The notes under the pieces are model-generated. The model was given only the letters and a program-made list of their open reading frames with translations, had not been told where the DNA came from and made no database searches. Positions 1-6,989 of a DNA stretch of 8,386 nucleotides are shown in pieces; the first letter of the stretch is position 1, and each line of letters starts with the position of its first letter. Source of the DNA: Gammaproteobacteria bacterium. GTDB lineage: Bacteria; Pseudomonadota; Gammaproteobacteria; Pseudomonadales; Azotimanducaceae. A program made the translations under genes and the position numbers. The stretch lies in assembly GCA_002726925.1 (NCBI GenBank), contig PBTJ01000107.1:3617-12002 (forward strand), given 5' to 3'.

Positions 1-2186
1 TAAAGCGATCGGTTGAAGAAGCTCAAAATCGTATTGAACCGGTGGATTGAAACATGGGTTTCTTGCATGGAATGCTTTGCGCCCGGGTAGGTCATAAGTT
101 CAAAGGATTTGCCGAGCTTTTGGAGTTCTGACATGAGCATGGTGCTGTGGGTAAACAATACGTTGTCATCGGCCATGCCGTGCATCAGCAGCAATGGCCG
201 CTCTAGCTTCGGCAGATGCGTAATAACGCTGCTGGCGGCGTAAGCCTTCGCCTCTTCTTCGGGGAGACCCATGAAACGCTCGGTATAGTGAGAATCGTAC
301 ATTTGCCAATCGGCAACCGGGGCTACGGCAACCCCAGCCTTGAAGCGTTCCCCCGCCTGACACAGGCACATCAAACTCATGTAGCCGCCATAGCTGTGGC
401 CAAACACGCCAACGCGCTTTAGGTCGGCCCAGGGCTCGCTGGCCAGCACACTCAAGCCCGACAATTGATCTTCTACCTCGATGCTACCCATGCGTTTATA
501 CAGGCCTGCCTCGAATAGGCGGCCTCGATTCGTCGACCCCCGGTTGTCGAGTTCCAGCACACCATATCCTTGCTGAGCGAACATCTGTGTCAGCAACGTG
601 CCCCAATCGCGGCGTACTTTTTGCGCACCGGGTCCGCCATAGACATAGACAATCGTAGGGTGTTTGCCATCGGGTGCTGCGGGTGGAGTAAGGCGGTAAT
701 GCAGGGCATGACCGTTTGCCTCGATGACACCAAAACGCGGCATAACGTGGTTTGCCGCGAAGGGAGCATAGCGATGATCTTTGTCGATGAGTTCTTGGTA
801 CAAAATGTGCCCGCTGGACGTATCGGCCCCTGTTTCTGGCACCCGCTCCTCATCTAAGGCCATTGTTTGAATCGAGATTCTTGCCGGCACCGTCGGGCTG
901 CAGAAACGATCAATGAACAATCTTGCGCCCTTGTGCAAGGTAATTTCGTGCACACCGTCGTCTCGGGTCAATTGGCCATAGCCTGAGCCGTCTAGGGCCA
1001 GCCAAAACAGATGATTGTCGATGGGAGAGGCGTCCCAGCCAGAGACGTAGGCGAAGCCATCGTCGCTACAATGAATCTGATTAATATGCGATGGCCCCAT
1101 TAGGCGGCGTACTGCAGCGTCTGCGCCGATGACGATGGCCTGCCGCTGCCCTAGATCTTCGGTGGAGAACAATAGATCCCCGCAAGGCAACTCGTGCAGA
1201 TCATCGGTTAGGTTGATCCACGTGGTCGAAGTCTCGCGGTAGAGCTCTTGCCAATTGCGTTGCGAAAAGTTGAACGACGAGAGCACCAGTGTTTGCTGCA
1301 AGCGATCCTGGGTGAGAATGCATAGACCGTTTTGCACTGGTAGTACGCGCGCCAAATAAGCATCGTGCTCTGCTAATTCGCTCTGCCAGATTCTCTGCGA
1401 CTCACCGCTATGCGTGTCGAATACGTGCAGGGATACGTCTGGATTAGTCTCTCCTGCGTAGGGATAACGTTGGGTGATAGTGCGGTTGCCGGTGTCGTCG
1501 ATCTCCATGCGGTGGCTGACGCGCACTGGAGATTCATCATTGCGACAGTAGATCAAGTAGCGCTCACACCTAGACCACCAGGCACCAGCAAAGCGATGCA
1601 TTTCTTCTGCGGCTAAGAAATCTGGGAGTCCGTAGGTTATGCAGTCATCCGCGTCATAGCTCACCTGAACTTCGGCGCTTGCACTTTGTTGGTCTCGGTA
1701 AAACAGATTGCCTCTACGCACATAGCTGATGAGCGTGCCGCTGGAGCTTGGGTTAAAACCGCTGTACCGGTTTTTACTCGACGTGATCTGGGTGATCGAA
1801 TCGCTGCCAAGGTTTTGCTTTAGATATGCCTGTCCATCGGCATACAGCGCGAGTGCGCCGGCCTCGCCGATCCATTGATAGTGCGTAATGCCAAAGGTGA
1901 ATTGGCGTTTGCGTTCGCGCTCGGCGCGCTCAGCGTCACTTAACTCGGTGACACTCTCGTCGGCTTGGGCATCAAGCTGTAGCGCCAAAGCAATAGGTAC
2001 CTCGGTTTCGCTCTGACGGTCGAAACACCACAGATCCAAGGTCGTTGGCGCAGCCTCGGAGCCGCGCAGATAGCTGATGTATCTGCCGCAAGGTGAAAAT
2101 TTGTGTTGGCTGGGCAATGTAGGTCTTAGGCCCGGCGGCGTGAAAAGGTCTGTGGGCGTTAGCCTTGTTGTCGACTCGTGCATCAT
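1..2186 (-). CDS. Dipeptidyl-peptidase IV-like serine peptidase (family S9B), 3' end at window edge
   Basis: This is a prolyl-oligopeptidase-family enzyme expected to release N-terminal Xaa-Pro or Xaa-Ala dipeptides from peptides. The frame is open for 728 codons. The first two bases of the next codon are TA, so a stop probably straddles the left edge and the protein is near full length. The N-terminal ~470 residues fit the beta-propeller, with the DPP-IV double glutamate at E194-E195 (AAEEMHRF...WWS) and a YPYAGETNP motif. The C-terminal hydrolase domain has YVYGGPG (oxyanion Tyr about 516), the nucleophile Ser598 in GHSYGGYM, Asp673 in HGMADDNV and His705 in YPGAKHS. Spacing within the triad (75 and 32 residues) resembles human DPP4. 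No signal peptide or membrane anchor is visible, so a cytoplasmic site is inferred. The start is the first ATG of ATGATG, which overlaps the upstream pepQ stop by 4 bases; no good Shine-Dalgarno is seen, suggesting translational coupling. Exact substrate preference is inferred from family. Confidence 0.93.
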   Translation of the reverse strand, partial: MMHESTTRLTPTDLFTPPGLRPTLPSQHKFSPCGRYISYLRGSEAAPTTLDLWCFDRQSETEVPIALALQLDAQADESVTELSDAERAERERKRQFTFGITHYQWIGEAGALALYADGQAYLKQNLGSDSITQITSSKNRYSGFNPSSSGTLISYVRRGNLFYRDQQSASAEVQVSYDADDCITYGLPDFLAAEEMHRFAGAWWSRCERYLIYCRNDESPVRVSHRMEIDDTGNRTITQRYPYAGETNPDVSLHVFDTHSGESQRIWQSELAEHDAYLARVLPVQNGLCILTQDRLQQTLVLSSFNFSQRNWQELYRETSTTWINLTDDLHELPCGDLLFSTEDLGQRQAIVIGADAAVRRLMGPSHINQIHCSDDGFAYVSGWDASPIDNHLFWLALDGSGYGQLTRDDGVHEITLHKGARLFIDRFCSPTVPARISIQTMALDEERVPETGADTSSGHILYQELIDKDHRYAPFAANHVMPRFGVIEANGHALHYRLTPPAAPDGKHPTIVYVYGGPGAQKVRRDWGTLLTQMFAQQGYGVLELDNRGSTNRGRLFEAGLYKRMGSIEVEDQLSGLSVLASEPWADLKRVGVFGHSYGGYMSLMCLCQAGERFKAGVAVAPVADWQMYDSHYTERFMGLPEEEAKAYAASSVITHLPKLERPLLLMHGMADDNVLFTHSTMLMSELQKLGKSFELMTYPGAKHSMQETHVSIHRFNTILSFFNRSL

Positions 2187-3565
2187 GATGCAGCGCTTGC
2201 GGAAATCTTGGCGAAGGCGTCTCGTGTCAAATTCTCGACGCCTGCACCTGCGGGTAGGATTCGGACATTATCTTCGATGCGGATACCACCAAATGGGCTA
2301 AGTAAGTCGACTAACGACCAATCTATGGGGGCGCCGTCGGCCTGCTTTTTCGCTAGCAGCATTGGGATGAAATATAGACCTGGTTCGACAGTGATCACCA
2401 TATCCTGGGCCAGCGAACGAGTAAGTCGCAGTGATGCGTAAGGTTCCGGCGGGGATTGGGTATGACCGTCGATGTCGAGTTGCTGGCCGCCAACATCGTG
2501 CACCTGGATGCCCAGTAGATGGCCTAGGCCATGTGGGCAGAAAGGCACGGTCAGTTCCTTGGTGAATGCCTCTTCTGGACCGCATTTGAGGATGCCGGTG
2601 TCGACCAGCATGGCTGCGAGTGATTGGTGCATTGCGGCCTGTAGATCGACGTAATTGGCTCCCGGCACGACTCGATCGATTAACGCGTCCTGATGAGTCT
2701 GCATCCGCGCGAGAAGCTCAGAAAAGAGATCGGCTGCTTCCTGTGAATAACAACGCGGCCCGATATAGGTGCGCGTAATGTCGCTGGCATACCCGTCAAC
2801 GTTGGCTCCGGCGTCAATCAACAAACTGTTCAAGTGCTCGCCGACTTCACGGTCTTGATACTGGTAGTGCAGCAGGCTGGCATGTTGGTTTTGCGCGATG
2901 ATATTGCCATAGGGTAGCTGCCACTCGTTCATGCCCGTGGCCTCAAGAAAGGCGAGATGGATAGCAAATTCACTCGCCCCTTCAGAGAACGCTCGTTGCG
3001 CAGCTTTGTGGCCCTTCGCGCCACGCAAGGAGGCGTCTCGCATGATGGCTAACTCGTACTCGGTTTTGCAGGCACGTTGAAAGTGCAGGGCGTGTATGAC
3101 GTTGGCAGGATTGATAACGCAGCCCGCTGCAGCTGGTGGCGCGTCCTCGCTAATTTGCGCGATCTCTTGCTGACTTTCTCGGATCTGCTTTAGGTGGTTG
3201 TCCAAAGCTGCATGTAACGCGGGTAAATCACTGAAGACCTTAACGGTCAGATGATCTTTGAGCTGGTGAGGTGCAACCGTGGCGGCGTGCCAAAAATCAT
3301 CGGGCTGGTGAAACAGCAAGGTCGGCTTGGCACCCTGGGAAAAAACGAACCAACTGTTCTCGCTGATTTTTTCTTGCGCTAGCCACTGCACTAGCAAAGG
3401 ATTAGGGCGGAAAGCAGGCCCCTGATCATCATGGAAAAAGAACCTTTGCTGGCCCGCGCTGAGCAGGATGGCGCAATAGCCTGTGTGTTCGAGCGCACTT
3501 TCCCAAAACGCGCTTAGCGTTGCATAGTGTGCTTGTAACAGGGTGTCTTGATCGTATTGATCCAT
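2183..3565 (-). CDS. pepQ: Xaa-Pro dipeptidase (prolidase), peptidase family M24B
   Basis: This metallo-dipeptidase splits Xaa-Pro dipeptides into free amino acid plus proline. It is 460 residues from the chosen start, close to the ~443 of E. coli PepQ, and resembles it along its length (for example FHDDQGPAFRPNP near the N-terminus). The five dinuclear-metal ligands of the pita-bread fold are present: D251 and D262 (DAGANVDGYASD), H349 (HGLGHLLG), E394 (VEPGLY) and E431 (GIRIEDN). I chose the ATG at 3565 because GGAG lies 7 bases upstream. The frame also opens at a TTG at 3586, which would add seven residues but has weaker support. Its TGA overlaps the ATG of the DPP-IV-like gene (ATGA), so the two are almost certainly one operon. 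Together they would finish digestion of proline-containing peptides. Some PepQ relatives also hydrolyse organophosphates (OPAA-type); this is family knowledge, not visible here. Cytoplasmic, with no signal peptide. Confidence 0.95.
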   Translation of the reverse strand: MDQYDQDTLLQAHYATLSAFWESALEHTGYCAILLSAGQQRFFFHDDQGPAFRPNPLLVQWLAQEKISENSWFVFSQGAKPTLLFHQPDDFWHAATVAPHQLKDHLTVKVFSDLPALHAALDNHLKQIRESQQEIAQISEDAPPAAAGCVINPANVIHALHFQRACKTEYELAIMRDASLRGAKGHKAAQRAFSEGASEFAIHLAFLEATGMNEWQLPYGNIIAQNQHASLLHYQYQDREVGEHLNSLLIDAGANVDGYASDITRTYIGPRCYSQEAADLFSELLARMQTHQDALIDRVVPGANYVDLQAAMHQSLAAMLVDTGILKCGPEEAFTKELTVPFCPHGLGHLLGIQVHDVGGQQLDIDGHTQSPPEPYASLRLTRSLAQDMVITVEPGLYFIPMLLAKKQADGAPIDWSLVDLLSPFGGIRIEDNVRILPAGAGVENLTRDAFAKISASAAS

Positions 3566-3733
3566 GTAGGGGCTCCATCTCCGCAACTCAGTTTAGTGCT
3601 GCGTACGACAGGGGGCTAGAGGCAGGTGGCGATCTGGTAGCTTAATTTGAGACACGGCTAGCTCTCACGATTGACCAATCGGAGCAACGTGTTAATTTGC
3701 AATCCAGCATTAGCACAGAATAGCGAGGGAGAT
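3566..3733. promoter_or_regulatory. Divergent promoter region between pepQ operon and FAD/Fe-S pair, with a 14-bp dyad
   Basis: These 168 bases separate two divergently transcribed units and must contain both promoters. A perfect dyad, CGATTG-AC-CAATCG, lies at 3668-3681 and could bind a dimeric regulator. It overlaps a possible plus-strand -35 element (TTGACC, 3671-3676), followed after 16 bases by a weak -10-like TAATTT (3693-3698). I see no convincing -35/-10 pair for the minus-strand operon. The operator and promoter assignments are inference from the pattern only. Confidence 0.35.
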
Positions 3734-4609
3734 ATGGAGAGCTACTCATACGCGGCGCCTAGTAACGTATCGGAGGCCGTTACCCTTTTGGCAGGCAACG
3801 CCAGTGAGGGCAGGCAAACGCAAATATTAGCCGGAGGTACTGATGTACTGGTGCAGATGCGCGGTAGCGGACACTCACCTCGAACCCTCCTCGATATCAA
3901 GGCGCTGGCAGAGACCAACCGTTTAGAGGTGGGTCCAAACGGCATCTATATCGGCTCTGCCGTACCCAGCGCGGTGATCAACGAGAATGCCGAGTTGCAA
4001 GTGGCGTTGCCGGGATTGCTCGAAGCCGCAGATCTTATTGGCTCAACCCAGATCCAAGGTCGTGCGACTATTTGCGGTAACCTGTGTAATGCCTCGCCGG
4101 CAGGCGACAGCATACCGGCGATGATTGCCGCTGGGGCGGTGTGCGATATAGCGACAGCCGACGGCAGCAAAGAACTGTTAGTTGAAGATTTCGTTACGGG
4201 CGTTGGCCAAAATGCGCTGCAGGTCGGTGAATTTTTACTCGGATTGAAGTTGCCCATGCCAAGGCCAGAAACGAAGGATGCCTATCTTCGCTTCACACCG
4301 CGGACAGAAATGGATATCGCGGTTGCTGGCGTTGGTGTCTCGTTGACCGTCATCGATGGAATATGCATTGCAGCAAGGGTGGCCATTGGCGCCGTCGCGC
4401 CTACGGCTCGGCTCGTGCCTGATGCAGCTAAAGCGCTCGAGGGTACTGACCTCAATGAACAGGTCCTGGCGGCCGCTGGCGAAGCCTGCAAGGCTGCAGC
4501 GTCGCCGATCAGCGATAAACGAGGGACCGCGGAATATCGCAAAAAAGTGGTCGCGGTTTTGTGTCGTCGGGCCATTGCCTTGGCGCATCAGAGAATACAA
4601 GGAGCTTAG
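3734..4609 (+). CDS. FAD-binding (medium) subunit of a molybdenum hydroxylase, xanthine dehydrogenase/CoxM family
   Basis: This is the subunit that carries FAD and passes electrons from the [2Fe-2S] subunit to an external acceptor in xanthine dehydrogenase/CO dehydrogenase-type enzymes. At 291 residues it has the normal family length. The N-terminal FAD domain shows AGGTDVLVQMR (33-43) and TICGNLCNASPAGDS (112-126), matching the flavin-binding TIGGN...ASP motif except that the first Gly is Cys. The C-terminal CO-dehydrogenase flavoprotein domain shows FTPRTEMDIA, AIGAVAPTA (218-226) and DKRGTAEYR near the end. I chose the ATG at 3734 because GAGGGAGAT precedes it directly; an upstream in-frame TTG at 3671 would add 21 unconserved residues. 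The Fe-S subunit gene starts 2 bases after the stop, so the pair is co-transcribed. The physiological substrate cannot be read from this subunit, and the catalytic molybdenum subunit is not adjacent. Confidence 0.93.
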   Translation: MESYSYAAPSNVSEAVTLLAGNASEGRQTQILAGGTDVLVQMRGSGHSPRTLLDIKALAETNRLEVGPNGIYIGSAVPSAVINENAELQVALPGLLEAADLIGSTQIQGRATICGNLCNASPAGDSIPAMIAAGAVCDIATADGSKELLVEDFVTGVGQNALQVGEFLLGLKLPMPRPETKDAYLRFTPRTEMDIAVAGVGVSLTVIDGICIAARVAIGAVAPTARLVPDAAKALEGTDLNEQVLAAAGEACKAAASPISDKRGTAEYRKKVVAVLCRRAIALAHQRIQGA

Positions 4610-4611
4610 GC

Positions 4612-5091
4612 GTGGCAAGACTGCAGGTAGAATCGACGATAAACGGAGATAGCAAAGAGTTTCTCTGCGATGCAGATCAATCGATGTTGGACGTTCTGCG
4701 CGACGAGCTTGGACTCACCGGCACGAAGGAAGGTTGTGGTACCGGTGATTGCGGCGCGTGCTCCATACTCGTGGACGGTCGCTTGGTATGTGCCTGTTTG
4801 ATGCTGGGTGTTGAGTCTGGCGGCAAAAGCATTGAGACCATCGAAGGCATTGCCCCTAAAGAAGGGTTGCACCCGCTGCAGCGCCAGTTCCTCGAAAATG
4901 CGGCACTGCAGTGCGGTATCTGTACGCCGGGTTTCATTGTTGCTTCCAAGGCACTTTTAGAAAAACACCCTAATCCAGACGAAGAAACCATCCGCTACTG
5001 GTTAGCGGGGAATCTGTGTCGGTGCACGGGCTACGATAAGATCATTCGCGCAGTGCAAGACGCCGCGGCGGAAATGTCTCACCCCGCCTAG
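4612..5091 (+). CDS. [2Fe-2S]-binding (small) subunit of a molybdenum hydroxylase, CoxS/xanthine dehydrogenase family
   Basis: This electron-transfer subunit links the molybdenum centre to FAD. It has 159 residues, typical of CoxS/QorS-type small subunits. The N-terminal plant-ferredoxin-like domain carries C42, C47, C50 and C62 (EGCGTGDCGAC, then LVCAC). The C-terminal four-helix domain carries C101 and C104 (QCGICTPGF) and C136 and C138 (GNLCRCTGY). All eight ligands for two [2Fe-2S] clusters are therefore present. The start is GTG at 4612, with AAGGAG ending 7 bases upstream inside the last codons of the FAD-subunit gene. The frame extends upstream to 4561, but that stretch is inside the FAD gene and unconserved. 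Gene order is M then S, and the expected large molybdopterin subunit does not follow; instead a hairpin and an oppositely oriented HAD gene come next. The enzyme would act in the cytoplasm or at the inner membrane, with substrate unknown. Confidence 0.94.
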   Translation: MARLQVESTINGDSKEFLCDADQSMLDVLRDELGLTGTKEGCGTGDCGACSILVDGRLVCACLMLGVESGGKSIETIEGIAPKEGLHPLQRQFLENAALQCGICTPGFIVASKALLEKHPNPDEETIRYWLAGNLCRCTGYDKIIRAVQDAAAEMSHPA

Positions 5092-5102
5092 TCAGGGAGG
5101 CT

Positions 5103-5127
5103 GCCGCGTTATTAGGCTTAACGCGGC
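5103..5127 (+). terminator. Hairpin after the Fe-S subunit gene, terminator-like without U-tract
   Basis: Eleven bases after the Fe-S gene stop, GCCGCGTTA and TAACGCGGC form a perfect 9-bp stem around a 7-base loop (ttaggct). No run of T follows on the plus strand, so it is not a classical intrinsic terminator. It may stabilise the mRNA 3' end or assist Rho-dependent termination. It supports the view that the operon ends here without a molybdenum subunit gene. Confidence 0.45.
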
Positions 5128-5192
5128 GCGAAGGTGATTTCAAGAAGGTTGTCCGTCTACATAGAGGCTGCGGAGCCCAGTTGGGGTGCTTG

Positions 5193-5218
5193 TCGTTAAT
5201 GCTTATCGTTAATGCTTA
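5193..5218. repeat. 13-bp perfect tandem duplication at the 3' end of the HAD gene
   Basis: TCGTTAATGCTTA occurs twice head to tail (5193-5205 and 5206-5218). Read on the minus strand, the unit begins with TAA, so the first copy supplies the stop codon of the HAD hydrolase and the second repeats it 13 bases downstream. It looks like a slippage or small-duplication event. Confidence 0.85.
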
Positions 5219-5902
5219 TGCAAAGGTAAGCCCAGTCAGTGTAGACAGATCATCGATGGCCTGATCTTGCGAGACGACCTTGATCGTCTGCATACCCAGC
5301 GCCTTGGCGGGTTTTAGGTTGATGCCTAGGTCGTCCAAAAAGATCGCTTCAGCGCAGTCCACACCGAGCCTGTCGCAGGCAATGCGATAGATTTCAGGAT
5401 CCGGTTTTCTTACTCCCTCAACACTGGACTCAACCACTAGATCGAACATCGCCATGACCTCGGCGACTGCATTCGCCTTGCTTTTGCCCCGCGCCATGCC
5501 TGGGCCCTCGCCAGCTTTTACGTTATTGGTGATACAGGCGACTTTGTAATGCTGTTTGCAGAGTTTGAGTACCCCGACCATGCGGGGGCGCAGCGTACCT
5601 GAGAGCATCGCGATAACATCCTTCCCCGGGATTCGATGACCTCGGGCTTCGCTCTCGTTCGCAAACAGCGCATCGAACTCGTCCAGTGAGACACTATTGG
5701 ATTCGAATTTTGCCCAAGCATTGGTGTCTGGGTTGATTGCATTTGTCTGTCGAATAAAGTCTTTAGGCGCTCCCAAGCGTTCTTCCAAGGTATTGAAGGC
5801 CTCAAACGGGCTGCTGGTAAAGACACCGCCGAAGTCCCATAAAATCGCTGCCGCCGGACGGGGGAAATCGCCGCTTAGCGGGTTACTTGAATCTTCAGAC
5901 AA
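5216..5902 (-). CDS. HAD-superfamily hydrolase, epoxide-hydrolase-N-terminal/ACAD10-like group
   Basis: This 228-residue protein belongs to the haloacid dehalogenase superfamily (subfamily IA), probably acting on a small phosphorylated or related substrate that cannot be named. Motif I is ILWDFGGVFTSSPFEAF, with the nucleophile at D23. Motif II has T125 in CITNN, motif III has K166 in VRKPDPEIY, and motif IV has D190-D191 in FLDDLGINLKPAKALGM. The second Asp of the usual DxD motif I is Gly, as in the DxGGV group related to the N-terminal domain of soluble epoxide hydrolase and ACAD10, so ordinary phosphatase activity is uncertain. I chose TTG at 5902 because GGAAAGGAG lies 6 bases upstream; an upstream GTG at 5935 would add 11 residues and would put that Shine-Dalgarno inside the gene. 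It is convergent with the Fe-S subunit gene and lies downstream of the broken phoB on the same strand, 174 bases away, with no evident functional link. Confidence 0.9.
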   Translation of the reverse strand: MSEDSSNPLSGDFPRPAAAILWDFGGVFTSSPFEAFNTLEERLGAPKDFIRQTNAINPDTNAWAKFESNSVSLDEFDALFANESEARGHRIPGKDVIAMLSGTLRPRMVGVLKLCKQHYKVACITNNVKAGEGPGMARGKSKANAVAEVMAMFDLVVESSVEGVRKPDPEIYRIACDRLGVDCAEAIFLDDLGINLKPAKALGMQTIKVVSQDQAIDDLSTLTGLTFA

Positions 5903-6076
5903 TGCGGTCTCCTTTCCAAAAAGTGAACGCAGCACACTGGTGCAGCGGTGGTAGCACGGAGTTTAATACGGGCGCCGCTGGGAGAACATCGGCAATATGC
6001 TCGGTGCAAACGGCGGTTTTGAATGACACCAAAGAGTAGCGGACTTGTGTCAGCGTTTTCGCCGATCCTAGCCTAG

Positions 6077-6678
6077 TCAAGAGACCGGCGTGAAGCGATA
6101 GCCCACGCTGCGCACGGTCTGGATCGTTCCGTCCAGACCAATAGGCTCGAGTATTTTTGCGCAGCCTTAACACGTGTACATCGACGGTTCGTATTTCGAT
6201 GTAGCTGCTGCGGCCCCAAATGTGATCCAGCAACTGTACCAGCAGGCGATATTCTGTCGGGCCAATGTGGATATTCGTGCCTTGAATGATCAGGCGATGG
6301 CTGCCTAAGTCGATTTGTATTCCGCAGGCCTCGAGAAGGTCGCTTTCCGGCACGCCGGATCGGCGCATCAACGCCTTGATGCGGGCAGCCAGTTCCTTCG
6401 TTGAGAAAGGCTTACTCATGTAGTGGTCGATGCCCGAGCCGAAGCTTTTGAGCACTCGTCAGTGCGTCCTTCCCGACGCGTTTGGCAAGATCCACGCCGC
6501 TCATTCCCGGGAGCATTCAATCCACGATCACCAAATCGGGCTGCTGATTGAAGAGCTTTTGCAGAGCCGACTCGACGGATTCAGCTTCTGTAAAGCGGAA
6601 ACCTGCACGTGTTAGAGAAAAGTTCAGCAGCTCCCGAATTTCCGGTTCGTCCTTGACGATCAAGATATGGGTTGCGAT
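6077..6678 (-). pseudogene. phoB: Decayed PhoB-like response regulator (OmpR/PhoB family)
   Basis: Pieces of a receiver plus winged-helix regulator occur in order but in changing frames. The frame begins HILIVKDEPEIREL, where PhoB has an acidic residue at the K. An ATC (6676-6678) stands where a start would be expected. After VIVD, the phospho-acceptor Asp, comes TGA (6517-6519) where PhoB has Trp, followed by MLPGMSG. Around 6445-6455 the frame jumps from DALTS to LKSFGSG, losing about 17 residues including the conserved Thr segment. KPFSTKELAARIKALMRR and GPTEYRLL follow, then QLLDHIWG with about 13 residues missing in frame. RTVDVHVLRLRK is intact. At the A run (6154-6158) one extra base shifts the frame; the other frame reads LEPIGLDGTIQTVRSVGYRF to a TGA at 6077. 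Identity as a PhoB relative is strong; phoB itself rather than a paralogue is inferred. A 186-residue frame from 6455 to 5895 crosses it but is not a real gene. Confidence 0.88.
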
Positions 6679-6685
6679 AGATACG

Positions 6686-6874
6686 TTAGCTCAGTGAGGG
6701 CTGTTCGGCGTAATCAGATTGCGCGAGCATCTTACCTGATTGCGACGAATGAACGACGGCGCGATGGCCTGTGACCGAGCGCGCGACGGTATCGGAGAAC
6801 CAGTGCTTGCAACAAGTCGCCAAGTTATCGGCTATTGCTCATAGATGTTGTCGCTCGTTAGCATGATCAGTCAT
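6686..6874 (-). pseudogene. Possible short broken reading frame upstream of the phoB remnant
   Basis: An ATG at 6874, preceded by GAAGG with a 7-base spacer, opens a frame reading MTDHANERQHL, then TGA (6839-6841), then 50 more codons to TAA at 6686-6688. The second part contains CKHWFSDTVARS and ends AEQPSLS. The TAA lies 7 bases before the point where the phoB remnant should start, an operon-like spacing. I do not recognise the product. The single internal stop resembles the nonsense change in phoB, which is why I list it, but 50 open codons can arise by chance at this base composition. Confidence 0.2.
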
Positions 6875-6989
6875 TGAGCCGCCTTCGAACAGAAATCGCC
6901 GCGCTGCTGAGTGGGCAAAAGTGGGTGTTTCGAGAAGCGGCCGACGATAGCAACGGATAAAACGACAAACTACCGAGAGGAGAAGCGTA
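6875..6989. promoter_or_regulatory. Upstream region of the dienelactone hydrolase gene
   Basis: This stretch should contain the leader and perhaps the promoter of the hydrolase gene, and, on the other strand, whatever once drove phoB. A strong Shine-Dalgarno (AGGAG, 6978-6982) sits 7 bases before the ATG. I see no convincing -35/-10 pair or operator. Confidence 0.3.

Noticed and set aside
2077..2441. Plus-strand open frames over the peptidase genes
   Set aside because: They are antisense to well-supported conserved genes and encode nothing recognisable.
3671..3733. Upstream TTG start for the FAD subunit
   Set aside because: It would add 21 residues unlike the family, whereas the ATG at 3734 has a good ribosome-binding site and gives the usual length.
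4561..4611. Upstream start for the Fe-S subunit inside the FAD-subunit gene
   Set aside because: The added residues are not part of the ferredoxin-like domain, and the GTG at 4612 has AAGGAG at proper distance.
5895..6455. A 186-codon minus-strand frame containing response-regulator motifs as an intact gene
   Set aside because: It holds only the second part of the PhoB remnant, lacks residues in the DNA-binding domain, leaves the true frame after the RLRK motif, and overlaps the HAD gene start.
6517..6519. TGA read as tryptophan (alternative code) in the phoB remnant
   Set aside because: pepQ, the hydrolase and the phoB remnant itself end at TGA, TGG is used normally for Trp elsewhere, and the other lesions already show the gene is dead.
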